A DNA stretch of 64,000 nt, taken from the NCBI GenBank assembly GCA_020161265.1, contig JAIUOC010000004.1, forward strand, positions 186,001-250,000, given 5' to 3'. The notes under the pieces were generated by a model. That model was not told the origin of the DNA and did no database searches. It saw only the letters and a list, made by a program, of their open reading frames with translations. Position numbers and translations under genes: made by a program. The DNA is from Chloroflexota bacterium (GTDB taxonomy: Bacteria > Chloroflexota > Chloroflexia > Chloroflexales > Herpetosiphonaceae). This document shows positions 16,056 through 25,122 of the stretch, one piece after another. Within the stretch, counting starts at the first letter, position 1, and each line of letters opens with the position of its first letter.

Positions 16056-17468
16056 ATGCAACAGCTTCCAGCGATTGATTTACTGAAATTGCCAGGCTTG
16101 CGCTGGCTGGGGCGTTGGCGCTATGCCCGTTTTGCGCTGCAAATGCCGTTATTTGCCATAGCCATGTTGATGGTTTGGGATGGCATGACTGGCGCTCAGT
16201 TGGCTCCCAAAAATAGTGCCACAGTGCTGGTGTGGGTGCATTATCGCGGCTTTTTGATGTTGGCCTTGTTGGTGGTTGGCAACTTATTTTGTATGGCCTG
16301 CCCATTTATGTTGCCACGCAATTTGGCGCGACGCTGGCTCAAACCACGCTTCAAATGGCCAAGCTGGCTGCGCAACAAATGGCTAACGACTGGTTTATTG
16401 GTCGCATTTTTCTTTATCTACGAGCGCTTTGATTTGTGGGCCTCGCCGTGGTGGACGGCTTGGCTGATTGTGGCTTATTTTGTGGCGGCCCTGCTGATCG
16501 ATAGCAGTTTTCAGGGTGCGCCATTTTGTAAATATGTCTGTCCGCTGGGCCAATTTAATATGTTGAGTTCAACCCTCTCGCCAATCGAGGTGGCGGTGCG
16601 CCAGCCCCAACGCTGCCAAACCTGCCAAACCAAAGATTGCATTGTGGGGCGTGATGATCAGCCAGGTTGTGAATTATGGCTGTTTCAACCCAAAAAGGTC
16701 GGCAATCTCGATTGTACGATGTGTTTGGATTGTATTCATGCTTGCCCTCACGATAATATTGGCTTGCTAGCTCGTGTGCCAGGCCAAGAGCTAATCAGCC
16801 TAGAACCACGCTCAGGCATTGGCAAAATCGAACAACGCAGCGATTTTAGCTTGCTCATGTTGGTCTTTACGTGGGGGGCATTGCTCAACGCCTTCGGCAT
16901 GATCAGCCCAGTCTATAGCTTTTACAATTGGCTCACCAGCCAGTTTGCCATCAGTAGCGAAACATTCTTGCTAAGTGTGGTGTTTATCTTGGCCTTAGTG
17001 ATTGAGCCAGTCGTTTTGTTAGGCGGAGCAGCATGGCTCTTTCGACGCATTAGCGGCCATAGCGAACGCTTGATTGCGATCATCAATCGCTTTATGAAGG
17101 GCTTTTTGCCGATTGGCATTGCCATGTGGACAGCTCACTATGCCTTTCACTTTATCATCGGCTTTTGGACGATTCTGCCAGTCTTGCGCTCGTTACTGGC
17201 CGAAGCGGGGATTAATTTTAGCTGGATGCCGGTAACGGGATTAAGCCCACTGGTGCCACAAGTGATGATCTACCCATTTCAAATCGGCATGATTCTGCTG
17301 GGCAGCGTGCTTTCAGCGGTGATTACATGGCAAACGACAACCAGCATCACCAAACAACGACAGCGCTGGGCTTGGCTGCCGTGGGCGCTGGTCATCGTAG
17401 CGATGGCTGGCAGCGCGATGTGGCTGCTGAGCCAACCAATGGATATGCGTGGGATTCTAGAAGGATAA
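16056..17468 (+). CDS. Membrane polyferredoxin (NosR/NapH/CcoG-like 4Fe-4S protein)
   Basis: GGGAG precedes the ATG. The 470-residue protein has about nine hydrophobic helices, with an internal CxxC-P site (CMACP, about 73) and CKYVCPLGQ (about 159), hallmarks of the NapH/NosR/FesM group. A soluble segment (about 188-232) has a first cluster of four Cys (CQTCQTKDC, later GCE) and a classic ferredoxin motif CTMCLDCIHACP. It probably moves electrons through the membrane from quinol or ferredoxin. The partner YtkA-like lipoprotein and TM protein are adjacent; the acceptor is unknown. Confidence 0.85.
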   Translation: MQQLPAIDLLKLPGLRWLGRWRYARFALQMPLFAIAMLMVWDGMTGAQLAPKNSATVLVWVHYRGFLMLALLVVGNLFCMACPFMLPRNLARRWLKPRFKWPSWLRNKWLTTGLLVAFFFIYERFDLWASPWWTAWLIVAYFVAALLIDSSFQGAPFCKYVCPLGQFNMLSSTLSPIEVAVRQPQRCQTCQTKDCIVGRDDQPGCELWLFQPKKVGNLDCTMCLDCIHACPHDNIGLLARVPGQELISLEPRSGIGKIEQRSDFSLLMLVFTWGALLNAFGMISPVYSFYNWLTSQFAISSETFLLSVVFILALVIEPVVLLGGAAWLFRRISGHSERLIAIINRFMKGFLPIGIAMWTAHYAFHFIIGFWTILPVLRSLLAEAGINFSWMPVTGLSPLVPQVMIYPFQIGMILLGSVLSAVITWQTTTSITKQRQRWAWLPWALVIVAMAGSAMWLLSQPMDMRGILEG

Positions 17469-17472
17469 TTGT

Positions 17473-18042
17473 ATGCAAACATTGCAACGCTGGATCATTC
17501 TTTTTCGTGGAATGTTTATCGCCAGCTTGATTCTCGTGAGCCTTGTGCCATTGCAACCAGCAGCGGCACATTTTGGCGAACCCTACACCGTGTTGTATGA
17601 TCAAAAAATCGGTGAGTTTACGCTCTCGATGAAGGCCGACCCCGATGTGGGCACTGGCACGTTTTATAGCGATATTGAGCTACCAGCCAGCATGAACGAT
17701 GGTGAAGTAACGATCGCGATTCAAGCCGTGGCCGATGCCAACAGCACAGGGCCAAGCAGTTCGAGCGCCAGTGGTCAAAGCGCCAGCCACAAAGCCAGTA
17801 TCGAACAAACCATCGAATTTGATCAAGAGGGCTATTGGACGCTTGATGTAACCGTGACTGCGGGCGATAGCACTGGTCAGCATCAATTTAAAGTGCTGGT
17901 CACCCCGCCATTTCCACCATGGATCACCACGCTGATTTGTTTAGCACCATTTTTGGTAGTTGCGGCAATTTGGACGCTGACGATGCGGCGCAATGCCCTG
18001 CTCAAACAACAACAATCCGAGAGCGAAGCACCGAGAAGCTAG
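17473..18042 (+). CDS. Secreted, C-terminally anchored protein of unknown family
   Basis: The 189-residue product starts 4 bases after the polyferredoxin. It has a signal peptide (residues 1-32, AAA before cleavage), then the sequence HFGEPYTVLYDQKIGEFTL, a beta-rich domain to about 150 with a Ser-rich loop (SSSSASGQSASH), a C-terminal transmembrane helix (about 156-174) and a short basic tail. The His after the signal is a common copper-site position in YcnI/CopC-like proteins, but the rest does not match clearly. It appears to be the last gene of the lipoprotein-polyferredoxin operon. Confidence 0.6.
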   Translation: MQTLQRWIILFRGMFIASLILVSLVPLQPAAAHFGEPYTVLYDQKIGEFTLSMKADPDVGTGTFYSDIELPASMNDGEVTIAIQAVADANSTGPSSSSASGQSASHKASIEQTIEFDQEGYWTLDVTVTAGDSTGQHQFKVLVTPPFPPWITTLICLAPFLVVAAIWTLTMRRNALLKQQQSESEAPRS

Positions 18043-18190
18043 GAGCCAAGGTTCAGGGCAGAAACCAGCAGGGAGTATGGCTATTGGCTGAAGGCTTTTG
18101 GCTAGCAGCGGAACATTTTGTGAGCTTACAATGACTCACATAGCCTATAGCCCAAAGCCTTTAGTCTCATTTTGTGCCCTTCGTGGTCTC
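18043..18190. repeat. Intergenic dispersed-repeat sequence
   Basis: This non-coding stretch contains a CTATTGGCTGAAGGC...TTGGCTA phrase and a CTTCGTGG phrase that recur in degenerate form at 50499-50660, in the same order and with similar spacing. It lies between convergent genes. No protein is seen in it. Confidence 0.5.
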
Positions 18191-18210
18191 GGCATTGCTA
18201 CTGCTCATTT

Positions 18211-19320
18211 TCAAGGTTGTTGAGTAAATGCTTGCACCGCGTAATAAATGGCTTTGGGTGTGCCATCGGGCGCTACAAAGGTGTAGTTATCGGCATAGGT
18301 GTAGGTAAGATTGGGCAATGAAAATTGCCAAAAGCCTACAGTGCGCATCCATGGCCAATGTTGCTCAGCCCAAGCATAGGCTGCAAGCGTATTTTGCACA
18401 CGGATTGGCGGTGGCACGGCGTTTGGCCAACGGGCGTGATCGTTCCAGCCGCCCTCGGTGATATAAAACGGTACATCATAACCCGCTGCTAGCACCAACT
18501 CATAAATCAACTCAGTCCGCCGAAAGTTAGTAATTGTGGGATCTGGCGCTTGTTCGGCAGGGTTGATCGAGCCATAGGCATGCACCGAAACTGCATCAAA
18601 GCGCGGTTTTTCAGCCAAACACAATTTAAGAAAAGTCAAATCATTGACGCTCAGCGTTTGGGGATCGATCAGGCCAGTTGGGCCACCTGGCGCAAGCCCA
18701 GCCAAGGTAATTTGGGCTTCGGGAGCAACTGCTTTGACTCGCGGATAGACGACTTTCAACAAATTTGCATAGGCTACCGGATCAGGCGCACGATCGCCCC
18801 ATTCAAAGCGTAGATTTGGCTCATTCCAAATTTGCAACACCTGCACGCCCTGCGGCACATAGCGTTGAGCAAACGCCGCCACAAAATCAGCATAAGCCGC
18901 ATAGTGATCAGGGTCGAGATAGCGATCGCTGGTGTTGGCAGGACGTGCCCAAGCTGGCACAAAATCCAAGCGTGCGATCACGGTCAGGCCTTGGCGTTGG
19001 GCATGGGCAATCAGCATATCGCTGCCCGTCCACTCGTAGCTATTGGCTGAACGTGGCTGAATCACGGCCCACGGAAACAAATCGATAATCGTGGTTGCGC
19101 CCATTTCGCGTACCTGCTGCAAGGTTCGGCGAATCGTGGGTTCATCCAAGCCCATCAAGCGGGTATGAACGCCAACGATTGGGTGCTGGGTTCGCACACT
19201 AGCAGCGGCAGGCAAATTAAAGGCTGGTGGCACACGCTGGCGATACAATTGCAGCAGTGCTACACCGCAAATTAGGCTAATGAATAAGCTTTTGAGCAAT
19301 AAACGGCGAGTTAAGCGCAT
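18211..19320 (-). CDS. Secreted/anchored clan GH-A glycoside hydrolase-like protein
   Basis: The 369-residue protein starts with a basic N-terminus and transmembrane anchor (about 8-26). The catalytic barrel shows TIIDLFPW near 78, IWNEPN (about 166, the acid/base Glu with its preceding Asn as in GH5/GH39 clan A) and YITEGGW near 290 (nucleophile Glu). It resembles beta-xylosidase or cellulase-type TIM barrels. No nearby sugar genes define its substrate. It lies just 3 bases after the coiled-coil gene and is likely co-transcribed. Confidence 0.8.
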   Translation of the reverse strand: MRLTRRLLLKSLFISLICGVALLQLYRQRVPPAFNLPAAASVRTQHPIVGVHTRLMGLDEPTIRRTLQQVREMGATTIIDLFPWAVIQPRSANSYEWTGSDMLIAHAQRQGLTVIARLDFVPAWARPANTSDRYLDPDHYAAYADFVAAFAQRYVPQGVQVLQIWNEPNLRFEWGDRAPDPVAYANLLKVVYPRVKAVAPEAQITLAGLAPGGPTGLIDPQTLSVNDLTFLKLCLAEKPRFDAVSVHAYGSINPAEQAPDPTITNFRRTELIYELVLAAGYDVPFYITEGGWNDHARWPNAVPPPIRVQNTLAAYAWAEQHWPWMRTVGFWQFSLPNLTYTYADNYTFVAPDGTPKAIYYAVQAFTQQP

Positions 19321-19323
19321 AAC

Positions 19324-19662
19324 TTAGGCTTTTTCACGCATAATTCGCAGGCCGCCGCTGCGCATTGATTCCTTGCGCGACGTTTGAATTGCATCAACCA
19401 GCGCAAAATTACCAGCCTCTGCTAATTGCTGCACCAACTGCTCGATACCCTTGCGATCGTAGGAAACAATCACGCTAGGATTAGAGATTTGCAACGTACC
19501 AAAGCCACGCAACTGAATTTTGCCGCCCAACTGCTCGACAAGTTCTGAAATTCGAGCACGCAAGCTTTCGCGTTGGGTTTCAAGTTCGCTGATTTGGGCT
19601 TCGACGGCAACCAGATCGTTGCAGAGGCTTTTGAGTAAAAGTTGATCGGCAGGGTTTAGCAT
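19324..19662 (-). CDS. Coiled-coil protein of unknown function
   Basis: The ATG at 19662 has GAAGGAG 8 bases upstream; a longer frame to 19701 lacks one. The 112-residue protein has a heptad-rich helix (residues 3-48, with VAVEAQISELETQRESLRA) and a C-terminal domain with GGKIQLRGFGTLQISNPSV and a basic tail. No domain is recognised. It precedes the GH-A gene by 3 bases. Confidence 0.6.
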   Translation of the reverse strand: MLNPADQLLLKSLCNDLVAVEAQISELETQRESLRARISELVEQLGGKIQLRGFGTLQISNPSVIVSYDRKGIEQLVQQLAEAGNFALVDAIQTSRKESMRSGGLRIMREKA

Positions 19663-19747
19663 GGACGGCTCCTTCAAAAAACTGCTTGCGCCATCGTACA
19701 AGATTCAGCGCTGCTTGCCAACTAGCGCTTGCTGCCCCAGCAAATGC

Positions 19748-19975
19748 TCAATCGATTGCTAGGCCATCATTGAGTAGCGGGTTATTTTCTGGGCCTTCTG
19801 GCGCTTCGGGGCTGGAGTTGAGCGGCGGCAGCGGCCCAGCATTGATCAATTGAGTGCCACACCATGGGCAAAACCAATGATCGCGAGGCGGAGCATCGCC
19901 GATGCTCCACCAACCGCTACATGCGCCACATTGAAAATGATGTAACTGCTCAATAGAAAAGCGGGCATGGCTCAT
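19748..19975 (-). CDS. Small zinc-ribbon protein
   Basis: The 75-residue product has two knuckles, CGAC at about residues 16-19 and CPWC near 36, each CxxC, which is the arrangement of a zinc ribbon, followed by a Pro/Asn-rich tail. Its start overlaps the stop of the NADAR gene by 4 bases (ATGA), so the pair is translated together. The two products may work on the same substrate, but no function is known for this partner. Confidence 0.6.
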   Translation of the reverse strand: MSHARFSIEQLHHFQCGACSGWWSIGDAPPRDHWFCPWCGTQLINAGPLPPLNSSPEAPEGPENNPLLNDGLAID

Positions 19976-20418
19976 GCAACTTCCTCATCACGTAGGGTTT
20001 GGCGAATTTCGACTAATAATTGACCAAGCATATTTTTGCCTGAGCCATCAATACCACAGCCCCAATAATAATCATTGGGAGCATTCTCGACCAGCGGCTG
20101 ATCATCAGTTGCAAGCAAAATCGACCGAATATCAGCGTGGCTACGGAATTTTGCCAACAAGGCGCGGCGCATCACCTCATCTTTGATCGCTTCCCAATCG
20201 CGGCGCAACGGTTGTTTGCGGCTGCGTCCCAGTCGGGCGGCAATTGCTGGCGATTTGGCTAGCCGAATTGTTGTAGCATAGTCAGTGCCAGCAAATTTTT
20301 GGGCTTGAAAATAATGCTCGCTGGTCGGCCAGTAGTGGCCATCGAGCTTAAATCCATGGGCCGAAAAGTTCGAGAAGCAACCAAATTCAGCTGAAACCGC
20401 GTAAAAGTAAATAGTCAT
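19972..20418 (-). CDS. NADAR/YbiA-family protein
   Basis: The ATG at 20418 (after GGAG) gives 148 residues, close to the usual length. Family signatures are the early FGCFSNFSAHGFKLDG strand, WPTSEHYFQAQKF, and the C-terminal YYWGCGIDGSGKNMLGQLL segment. Members remove N-glycosidic bonds from riboflavin intermediates or ADP-ribosyl groups (RibX, DarG-like roles are reported for some). No DarT-like toxin gene is next to it here, so a housekeeping damage-control role is more likely. Confidence 0.88.
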   Translation of the reverse strand: MTIYFYAVSAEFGCFSNFSAHGFKLDGHYWPTSEHYFQAQKFAGTDYATTIRLAKSPAIAARLGRSRKQPLRRDWEAIKDEVMRRALLAKFRSHADIRSILLATDDQPLVENAPNDYYWGCGIDGSGKNMLGQLLVEIRQTLRDEEVA

Positions 20419-20646
20419 GATTGTACTCCATACCAAAATTTGATATGCTATTTTCGCGCGATTACTGCTCGATAGCTATCGGCACTCGACCGATTTAAGC
20501 TGCATCTTGCGACTGATGGCAAGCTAAACCCTAATTGCTAGACTATGGTTGAAACAAAAGATCTTTTAAAAACGTCTTAAAGCTAGCTGTGATGACACCA
20601 AAAAATATAACTTAACTGTGCTGTTATTGGCACTAAGGAACGAGTT

Positions 20647-21198
20647 ATGACTCAACCATTTTATAAAATTTGCCCAACTTGTAACACCCAAACCCATCCT
20701 GATGTGATGTTTTGTACCAATTGTGGTGGTTCGTTGCAAGGCAGCCCAGTCCATGGCGCTCAAACTGTGGCCTATCAACAAAATGCCAATTCTACTCCTG
20801 CCCAACCAGGCTATCAACAATATAGCCAGCCAGTTCAGCCACCACCAATGTATCAAGCCAATTATCAACAACCAATTGCACCTTACCAACAGCCCAACCA
20901 ATATCAATATCAAGTGCCCCAAAACTATGTTGCAGGCGATAAAAATAAAGTTGTTGCTGCTTTGTTAGCCTTTTTTGCCGGGCCATTGGGGTTGCATGGC
21001 TTTTATTTGGGTAATAATCAAATGGGTTTGATTTTGCTCTTATCAAATGTGGTGTTCTTGCCATTGGCCTGTATTATAATTGGCTTTTTTGGCTATGCCT
21101 TGGTTGGCTTAGTCTGTTTGGCTCAGGCCATCCTCTATTTAGTGGCTTCTGACGGAGAGTTTTATCAGAAGTATGTGATTGAGAAGCGTTGGTTTTAA
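20647..21198 (+). CDS. Zinc-ribbon, Gln/Pro/Tyr-rich, TM2-domain protein
   Basis: The 183-residue protein has an N-terminal double CxxC zinc ribbon (CPTCNTQ...CTNCGG, residues 9-26), a disordered QYP-rich linker (about 40-95) and a C-terminal TM2 domain (about 100-160). The TM2 part has two helices around GPLGLHGFYLGNNQMGLI and the family's DGFYLG-like turn. This zinc ribbon-TM2 combination is common in Gram-positive and Chloroflexota genomes. Its role is unknown. It has its own upstream region of 228 bases. Confidence 0.8.
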   Translation: MTQPFYKICPTCNTQTHPDVMFCTNCGGSLQGSPVHGAQTVAYQQNANSTPAQPGYQQYSQPVQPPPMYQANYQQPIAPYQQPNQYQYQVPQNYVAGDKNKVVAALLAFFAGPLGLHGFYLGNNQMGLILLLSNVVFLPLACIIIGFFGYALVGLVCLAQAILYLVASDGEFYQKYVIEKRWF

Positions 21199-21248
21199 CT
21201 CACGTTATGGCGCTTTGGCGCTGCTCGTAGCTATCGTATGGTTTGGCT

Positions 21249-21308
21249 ATAATTGGAGCTAGCGATATTTTGCAATGGCTATTGCAAGCTGGTCGCAGCT
21301 CCAATTAT
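21249..21308. terminator. 60-base branched inverted repeat between convergent genes
   Basis: A 12-bp outer stem (21249-21260 with 21297-21308) encloses a 36-base centre with its own TTGCAA-TGGCTA-TTGCAA hairpin. ATTTTT follows on the plus strand, so it probably acts as a terminator. The outer arm overlaps the permease stop codon. The size is larger than a normal terminator and the branching is unusual. Confidence 0.6.
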
Positions 21309-21943
21309 ATTTTTGGGCTAAGTCGTTGCTCCAACAAAGCTAATAACCCATAGCAAACCAAGGCCAAACTGGCAATACTGATTGTGCCAGCCCAAATCAT
21401 ATCGGCGCGATCAAAGGTGATGCCTTGAAACAATAATTGCCCCAAGCCACCAACGCCAATCATTGCGGCAATTGAGCTAATCGCAATACACATCATGGCG
21501 GCAATCCGTAGGCCGGCCAACATAATCGGCAAAGCCAAAGGCAATTCGACTTGCCACCAAATTTGCCAAGCATTCATGCCCAAGCCTCGCGCCGCTTCTA
21601 GCACCGAGCGATCAATGCTCTTCAAGCCAACCACAATGTTGCGCACCAAAATCACTTGAGCATAAATCACGAGGGTCACGATCACGGTGGTTTTGCTCAA
21701 ACCAAACACCGCAATCAGCATAATCAACATCGCCAAACTAGGAATTGTATATAAGACACTCAACACGGCCATCACACCACCAGCCAGCCAACCAACCCGC
21801 ACCACTAATACCCCTAACGGCAACGCAATCAAACTAGCGATCAAGAGCGCGATCAGGCTGATCGTCACATGCTGGCCAAGCAATTGCCAAACCTCAGCCC
21901 GTTCGGTTAATAGATACTGAAGTCCATCAACGATGTCGTTCAT
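21305..21943 (-). CDS. Osmoprotectant ABC transporter permease (OpuCB/ProW-like)
   Basis: The ATG at 21943 with GAGG upstream gives 212 residues with about six transmembrane helices, the typical length of an OpuC permease. The cytoplasmic EAA-type loop EAARGLGMNAWQIWWQVELPLALP (shown in part) docks the ATPase. It overlaps the ATPase gene by 17 bases. With the second permease and the binding protein it forms a glycine betaine/choline-type importer. Confidence 0.9.
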   Translation of the reverse strand: MNDIVDGLQYLLTERAEVWQLLGQHVTISLIALLIASLIALPLGVLVVRVGWLAGGVMAVLSVLYTIPSLAMLIMLIAVFGLSKTTVIVTLVIYAQVILVRNIVVGLKSIDRSVLEAARGLGMNAWQIWWQVELPLALPIMLAGLRIAAMMCIAISSIAAMIGVGGLGQLLFQGITFDRADMIWAGTISIASLALVCYGLLALLEQRLSPKI

Positions 21944-22901
21944 GGATGACCTCAGGGTGCAAATAGGCATGAATTGCGGCTAATGAGAGCATACCAATTG
22001 GTTGATTGTGTTCAACGACCAACAATTGTTCGTTGCTGCTGGCGAGGAGTTGATTCAGCCCATCGCGCAAATTGCGGCTACTTTCGATGCTTGCTAACGA
22101 GGAATCATAACTTGCAGGCAGTGGTTGAAGCACATGGCGCACCTGAATTAAACTCAAACGGCGCACTAAATCATCGGCTCCTAGTAGTTCAGCGACATAG
22201 TGATTAGCGGGGTTGCGCAATAAATTGAGCGGAGTATCGTATTGAACGATCGTGCCTTCGTGCAGAATTGCAATTTTATCAGCCAAACGCAGCGCTTCTT
22301 CAACATCGTGAGTCACAAAAACGATGGTTTTCTGCAATTGCTGTTGAATGCGCAGCATCTCATCTTGCAAGGCAGTGCGGGTGATCGCATCGATCGCGCC
22401 AAATGGTTCATCCATCAGCATGACCCCAGGATCGGCAGCCAAGGCCCGAGCCAAACCAACACGCTGGGCTTGACCACCGGAAATTTGGGCGGGATAGCGC
22501 TGGCGAAATTGAGCAGGATCAAGCTGGATAAGCTGGAGTAATTCGTCGATGCGGCTTTGGATTTTGGCTTTGGGCCAACCAAGCAATTTGGGGACAACTG
22601 CGATATTCTCAGCGACCGTCATATGCGGAAAAAGCCCAACTTGCTGAATCACATAGCCAATTTGCTGACGCAATTTCGTGGCATTGATCGACTGAATATC
22701 GACCCCATCGAGCAAAATTGTGCCGCTGCTTGGCTCGATCAAGCGATTGATCATTTTCATGAGCGTGGTTTTGCCGCAGCCCGAAGGCCCAAGCAAAATC
22801 ACGAATTCACCGCGATTGATCGTCAGAGAAATATCGGCGAGCGCGGCAGTTGCGGCCTTGGGATAGATTTTACGAACATTGCGAAACTCGATTGTGCTCA
22901 C
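21927..22901 (-). CDS. Osmoprotectant ABC transporter ATPase (OpuCA/ProV-like)
   Basis: The 324-residue subunit has Walker A GPSGCGKTT (about 38-46), the Q-loop, the signature ISGGQAQR (about 145) and Walker B VMLMDEPFGAID. Residues about 250-315 form a shortened CBS-like regulatory tail, which in OpuCA senses ionic strength or nucleotides. The tail looks partly degenerate. The gene overlaps the permease downstream and lies after a strong hairpin at 22935-22963. Confidence 0.92.
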   Translation of the reverse strand: MSTIEFRNVRKIYPKAATAALADISLTINRGEFVILLGPSGCGKTTLMKMINRLIEPSSGTILLDGVDIQSINATKLRQQIGYVIQQVGLFPHMTVAENIAVVPKLLGWPKAKIQSRIDELLQLIQLDPAQFRQRYPAQISGGQAQRVGLARALAADPGVMLMDEPFGAIDAITRTALQDEMLRIQQQLQKTIVFVTHDVEEALRLADKIAILHEGTIVQYDTPLNLLRNPANHYVAELLGADDLVRRLSLIQVRHVLQPLPASYDSSLASIESSRNLRDGLNQLLASSNEQLLVVEHNQPIGMLSLAAIHAYLHPEVIHERHR

Positions 22902-22934
22902 GCCGATAACTCCCTGTACATTTCCCTCACCCCC

Positions 22935-22963
22935 AGACCCGCTCCCGTCGTGGGAGCGGGTCT
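22935..22963. other. Strong perfect hairpin between the OpuC binding protein and ATPase genes
   Basis: A 12-bp perfect, GC-rich stem (22935-22946 with 22952-22963) has a 5-base loop. No T-run follows on either strand. It may protect the upstream binding-protein mRNA and lower transport subunit levels, as intercistronic hairpins often do in ABC operons. Confidence 0.65.
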
Positions 22964-22984
22964 GATTGACGTTATGCTCGAAAG

Positions 22985-23926
22985 CTATTTCAACAAACCT
23001 TGGGTGGTTAAGAACTCTTTGGCAACATCTTCATACTTGCGATTATTGCCGCTAACCTCAAAATTGAGCTTTTGCATGGTCGCATCGTCAAGTTTGGGAG
23101 CCAAGGCGTTCAGCACTTCAGCCAATTTGGGGTTAGCATCTAAAACACTTTGGCGTACCAATGGGGCGATTTGGTAGGGCGGGAACATGTTGCGATCATC
23201 TTTGAGCACGACCAAGCCATAATTGGCAATTTCGCCGTCAGTGCCAAAGGCCACCACCACATCGGCATTGCCTTCGACCAAGCCCTTGTATTTGAGGCCT
23301 GGATCGACTGGTACATATTCCTTGAGTTCGAAGTTGCCATACTTGGCTTGAATTCCAGGTAAGCCATCTTCACGTTCTTGGAATTCAGGTGGGCCGATCA
23401 TGCGTAGTTCGCCTGCTTTGGCGGCCATATCCGAGATGGTAATGATGCCAAATTTCTGAGCACCTTCCTTGGTCATGGCCAAGGCTTGGGTGTTATTCAT
23501 TGGTGCAGGGTCGAGCCATGCAATTTGATATTTTTCGGCATAGCCTTTTTTGACCGTTTCATAGACCGCTTTGGGATCGGTTTGGGTTGGCAATTTGAGT
23601 ACAGTCAACAAACCAGTGCCAGTGTACTCAGGATAAATATCGATCTCGCCTTTTTCCATGGCAGCTTGGGCTACATCGGTTGCACCTAAGCCAATTTTGC
23701 GCTCAACTTTGTAGCCTGCCTGTTCCAACAAGAGAGCATACATTTCACCGACAATAAACTGTTCGGTAAAATTCTTGGAAGCAATCCGAATCACTTGATT
23801 GCTACTTGGGGCGGGATTTGGGTCGCTACTGGGAGCTGTCGTGCTGCTGGCTGCATCATCGCCACAAGCGGCAAGAATTGTCATCAAGAGCGTGAGCAAC
23901 ACGGTTAGCTGGATGAAACGTCGCAT
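22985..23926 (-). CDS. Osmoprotectant-binding lipoprotein (OpuCC-like)
   Basis: The 313-residue protein has a lipoprotein signal peptide ending LAACG (Cys near 21), a Ser/Pro-rich linker, and a periplasmic-binding fold of the glycine betaine/choline class (IRIASKNFTEQFIVGEMYALL; GEIDIYPEYTGTG). The YPEYTG motif and the ENKFTEQ-like start are hallmarks of OpuC/QAT-type substrate binders. It is followed by the second permease upstream and by the ATPase downstream. Confidence 0.93.
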   Translation of the reverse strand: MRRFIQLTVLLTLLMTILAACGDDAASSTTAPSSDPNPAPSSNQVIRIASKNFTEQFIVGEMYALLLEQAGYKVERKIGLGATDVAQAAMEKGEIDIYPEYTGTGLLTVLKLPTQTDPKAVYETVKKGYAEKYQIAWLDPAPMNNTQALAMTKEGAQKFGIITISDMAAKAGELRMIGPPEFQEREDGLPGIQAKYGNFELKEYVPVDPGLKYKGLVEGNADVVVAFGTDGEIANYGLVVLKDDRNMFPPYQIAPLVRQSVLDANPKLAEVLNALAPKLDDATMQKLNFEVSGNNRKYEDVAKEFLTTQGLLK

Positions 23927-23947
23927 GAATCCTCCTATCCAACAAGC

Positions 23948-24607
23948 TTAAAACTGTGGTGGTTGTACCCATCGCAATAGCCCGGCCATGACGATTTCAG
24001 CCAAGATTGCGAGCAAAGCCACCGGAATAGCGCCAACAAGCAAAATATCGACGCGACTCATACTAAATCCTAAGGTGATAAAACTGCCTAACCCGCCAGC
24101 CCCAATAAAGGCGGCCAAGGTGGCGCTGGCAATCACCTCAACCAAAGCAATGCGGATGCCCGAAAGAATGACAGGCGCAGCTAAAGGCAACTCGACCCGC
24201 CATAATTGGAGCCATGCTGGCATACCCATGGCCTTGGCGGCTTCACGCACAGCTGGGTTGAGCGTGCGAAACGCCGCGTTGGTATTGATCAAAATTGGTG
24301 GCAAAGCCAAGATTGTTAGGGCAATAATTGCCGAACGAATGCTCAAGCCAAAACCTGGGATTGCTACAAACAAAAAGAGGATTGCAAGGCTAGGAATGAC
24401 CCGCAGCCCATTGGTGGTATTGATCGCAATGGCGCTAATCAGGCGTGAGCGGCTGCTCCACCAGCCAAAGGGCAAGCCTAGTAGCAACGCAATCGCCATC
24501 GCGCTAGCAACAAGCTGCCCATGGCGATTGAGCGCAGCACTTAATCGCGCCAAATTGCGCGGCTCAAGCGCATACTCCAGAGCCTGCTGAAATTCACCCA
24601 CACACAT
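23948..24607 (-). CDS. Second osmoprotectant ABC permease (OpuCD-like)
   Basis: The product has six predicted helices and an EAA loop REAAKAMGMPAWLQLWRVELPLAAP (in part). The first codon is uncertain: ATG at 24607 is only 1-2 bases after GAGG, whereas GTG at 24601 has a better spacing, giving a 217-residue protein. It is the first gene of the OpuC operon; the order permease, binding protein, ATPase, permease is complete. Heteromeric permeases are typical of OpuC. Confidence 0.9.
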   Translation of the reverse strand: MCVGEFQQALEYALEPRNLARLSAALNRHGQLVASAMAIALLLGLPFGWWSSRSRLISAIAINTTNGLRVIPSLAILFLFVAIPGFGLSIRSAIIALTILALPPILINTNAAFRTLNPAVREAAKAMGMPAWLQLWRVELPLAAPVILSGIRIALVEVIASATLAAFIGAGGLGSFITLGFSMSRVDILLVGAIPVALLAILAEIVMAGLLRWVQPPQF

Positions 24608-24662
24608 TCCTCTACGTTGGAAACCTCAAAAAGCATACCACAATTTGCAGCAAAAAGTAGCT

Positions 24663-25049
24663 CTAAAGTGCTTGCAATAAAGCCACTAATTGATCGCGCA
24701 AATTGGATAAGCCTGCTCGAACGTCTTCAGAGCTTGGGAGTTCAACGCTCAAGGCTTGGCTCAGTTGATCGATTTGGGCTTGAATATTGCTGGCAATCTC
24801 AGGAAAGGCGGCCTCAACTGGCACACGTAGCGCATTCCAGCCATTTTCAACCGTGCTAAATAAAGCGCGGGTTTGCTCCCAATCGTTGTTGCGCACAGCC
24901 TCTTCGATCCCCGACAAACGATCAACTAAATCTTGCACTGAGGTTTCACTTAATTGTTGGACTGTATCTGAGACTTGGGTGGCGATACTACTGCCTGAGC
25001 AGCCCGCCAGCACCACCAAAAGACACAGAGCTAAAAACCAACGACGCAT
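24663..25049 (-). CDS. Small lipoprotein with helical repeats
   Basis: GAAGGAG precedes the ATG. The 128-residue product has a lipobox LAGC (Cys about 17) and an entirely helical mature part with leucine-rich heptads. It shows no catalytic motif, but resembles DUF4363-like or EfeM-type helical lipoproteins in size. It lies upstream of the OpuC operon, 55 bases from the first permease, in the same direction, so co-transcription is possible. Confidence 0.6.
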   Translation of the reverse strand: MRRWFLALCLLVVLAGCSGSSIATQVSDTVQQLSETSVQDLVDRLSGIEEAVRNNDWEQTRALFSTVENGWNALRVPVEAAFPEIASNIQAQIDQLSQALSVELPSSEDVRAGLSNLRDQLVALLQAL

Positions 25050-25122
25050 TTCAACACTCCTTCAGGCTAAGTTTCGTTTGTATTCTAAACGCTGTGTAAA
25101 GGGCAAGCAGCGTGCCACAATC

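Noticed and set aside
18211..20418. Toxin-antitoxin or DarT/DarG system around the NADAR gene
   Set aside because: The partner is a zinc-ribbon gene without ADP-ribosyltransferase motifs. No toxin-like gene is adjacent.
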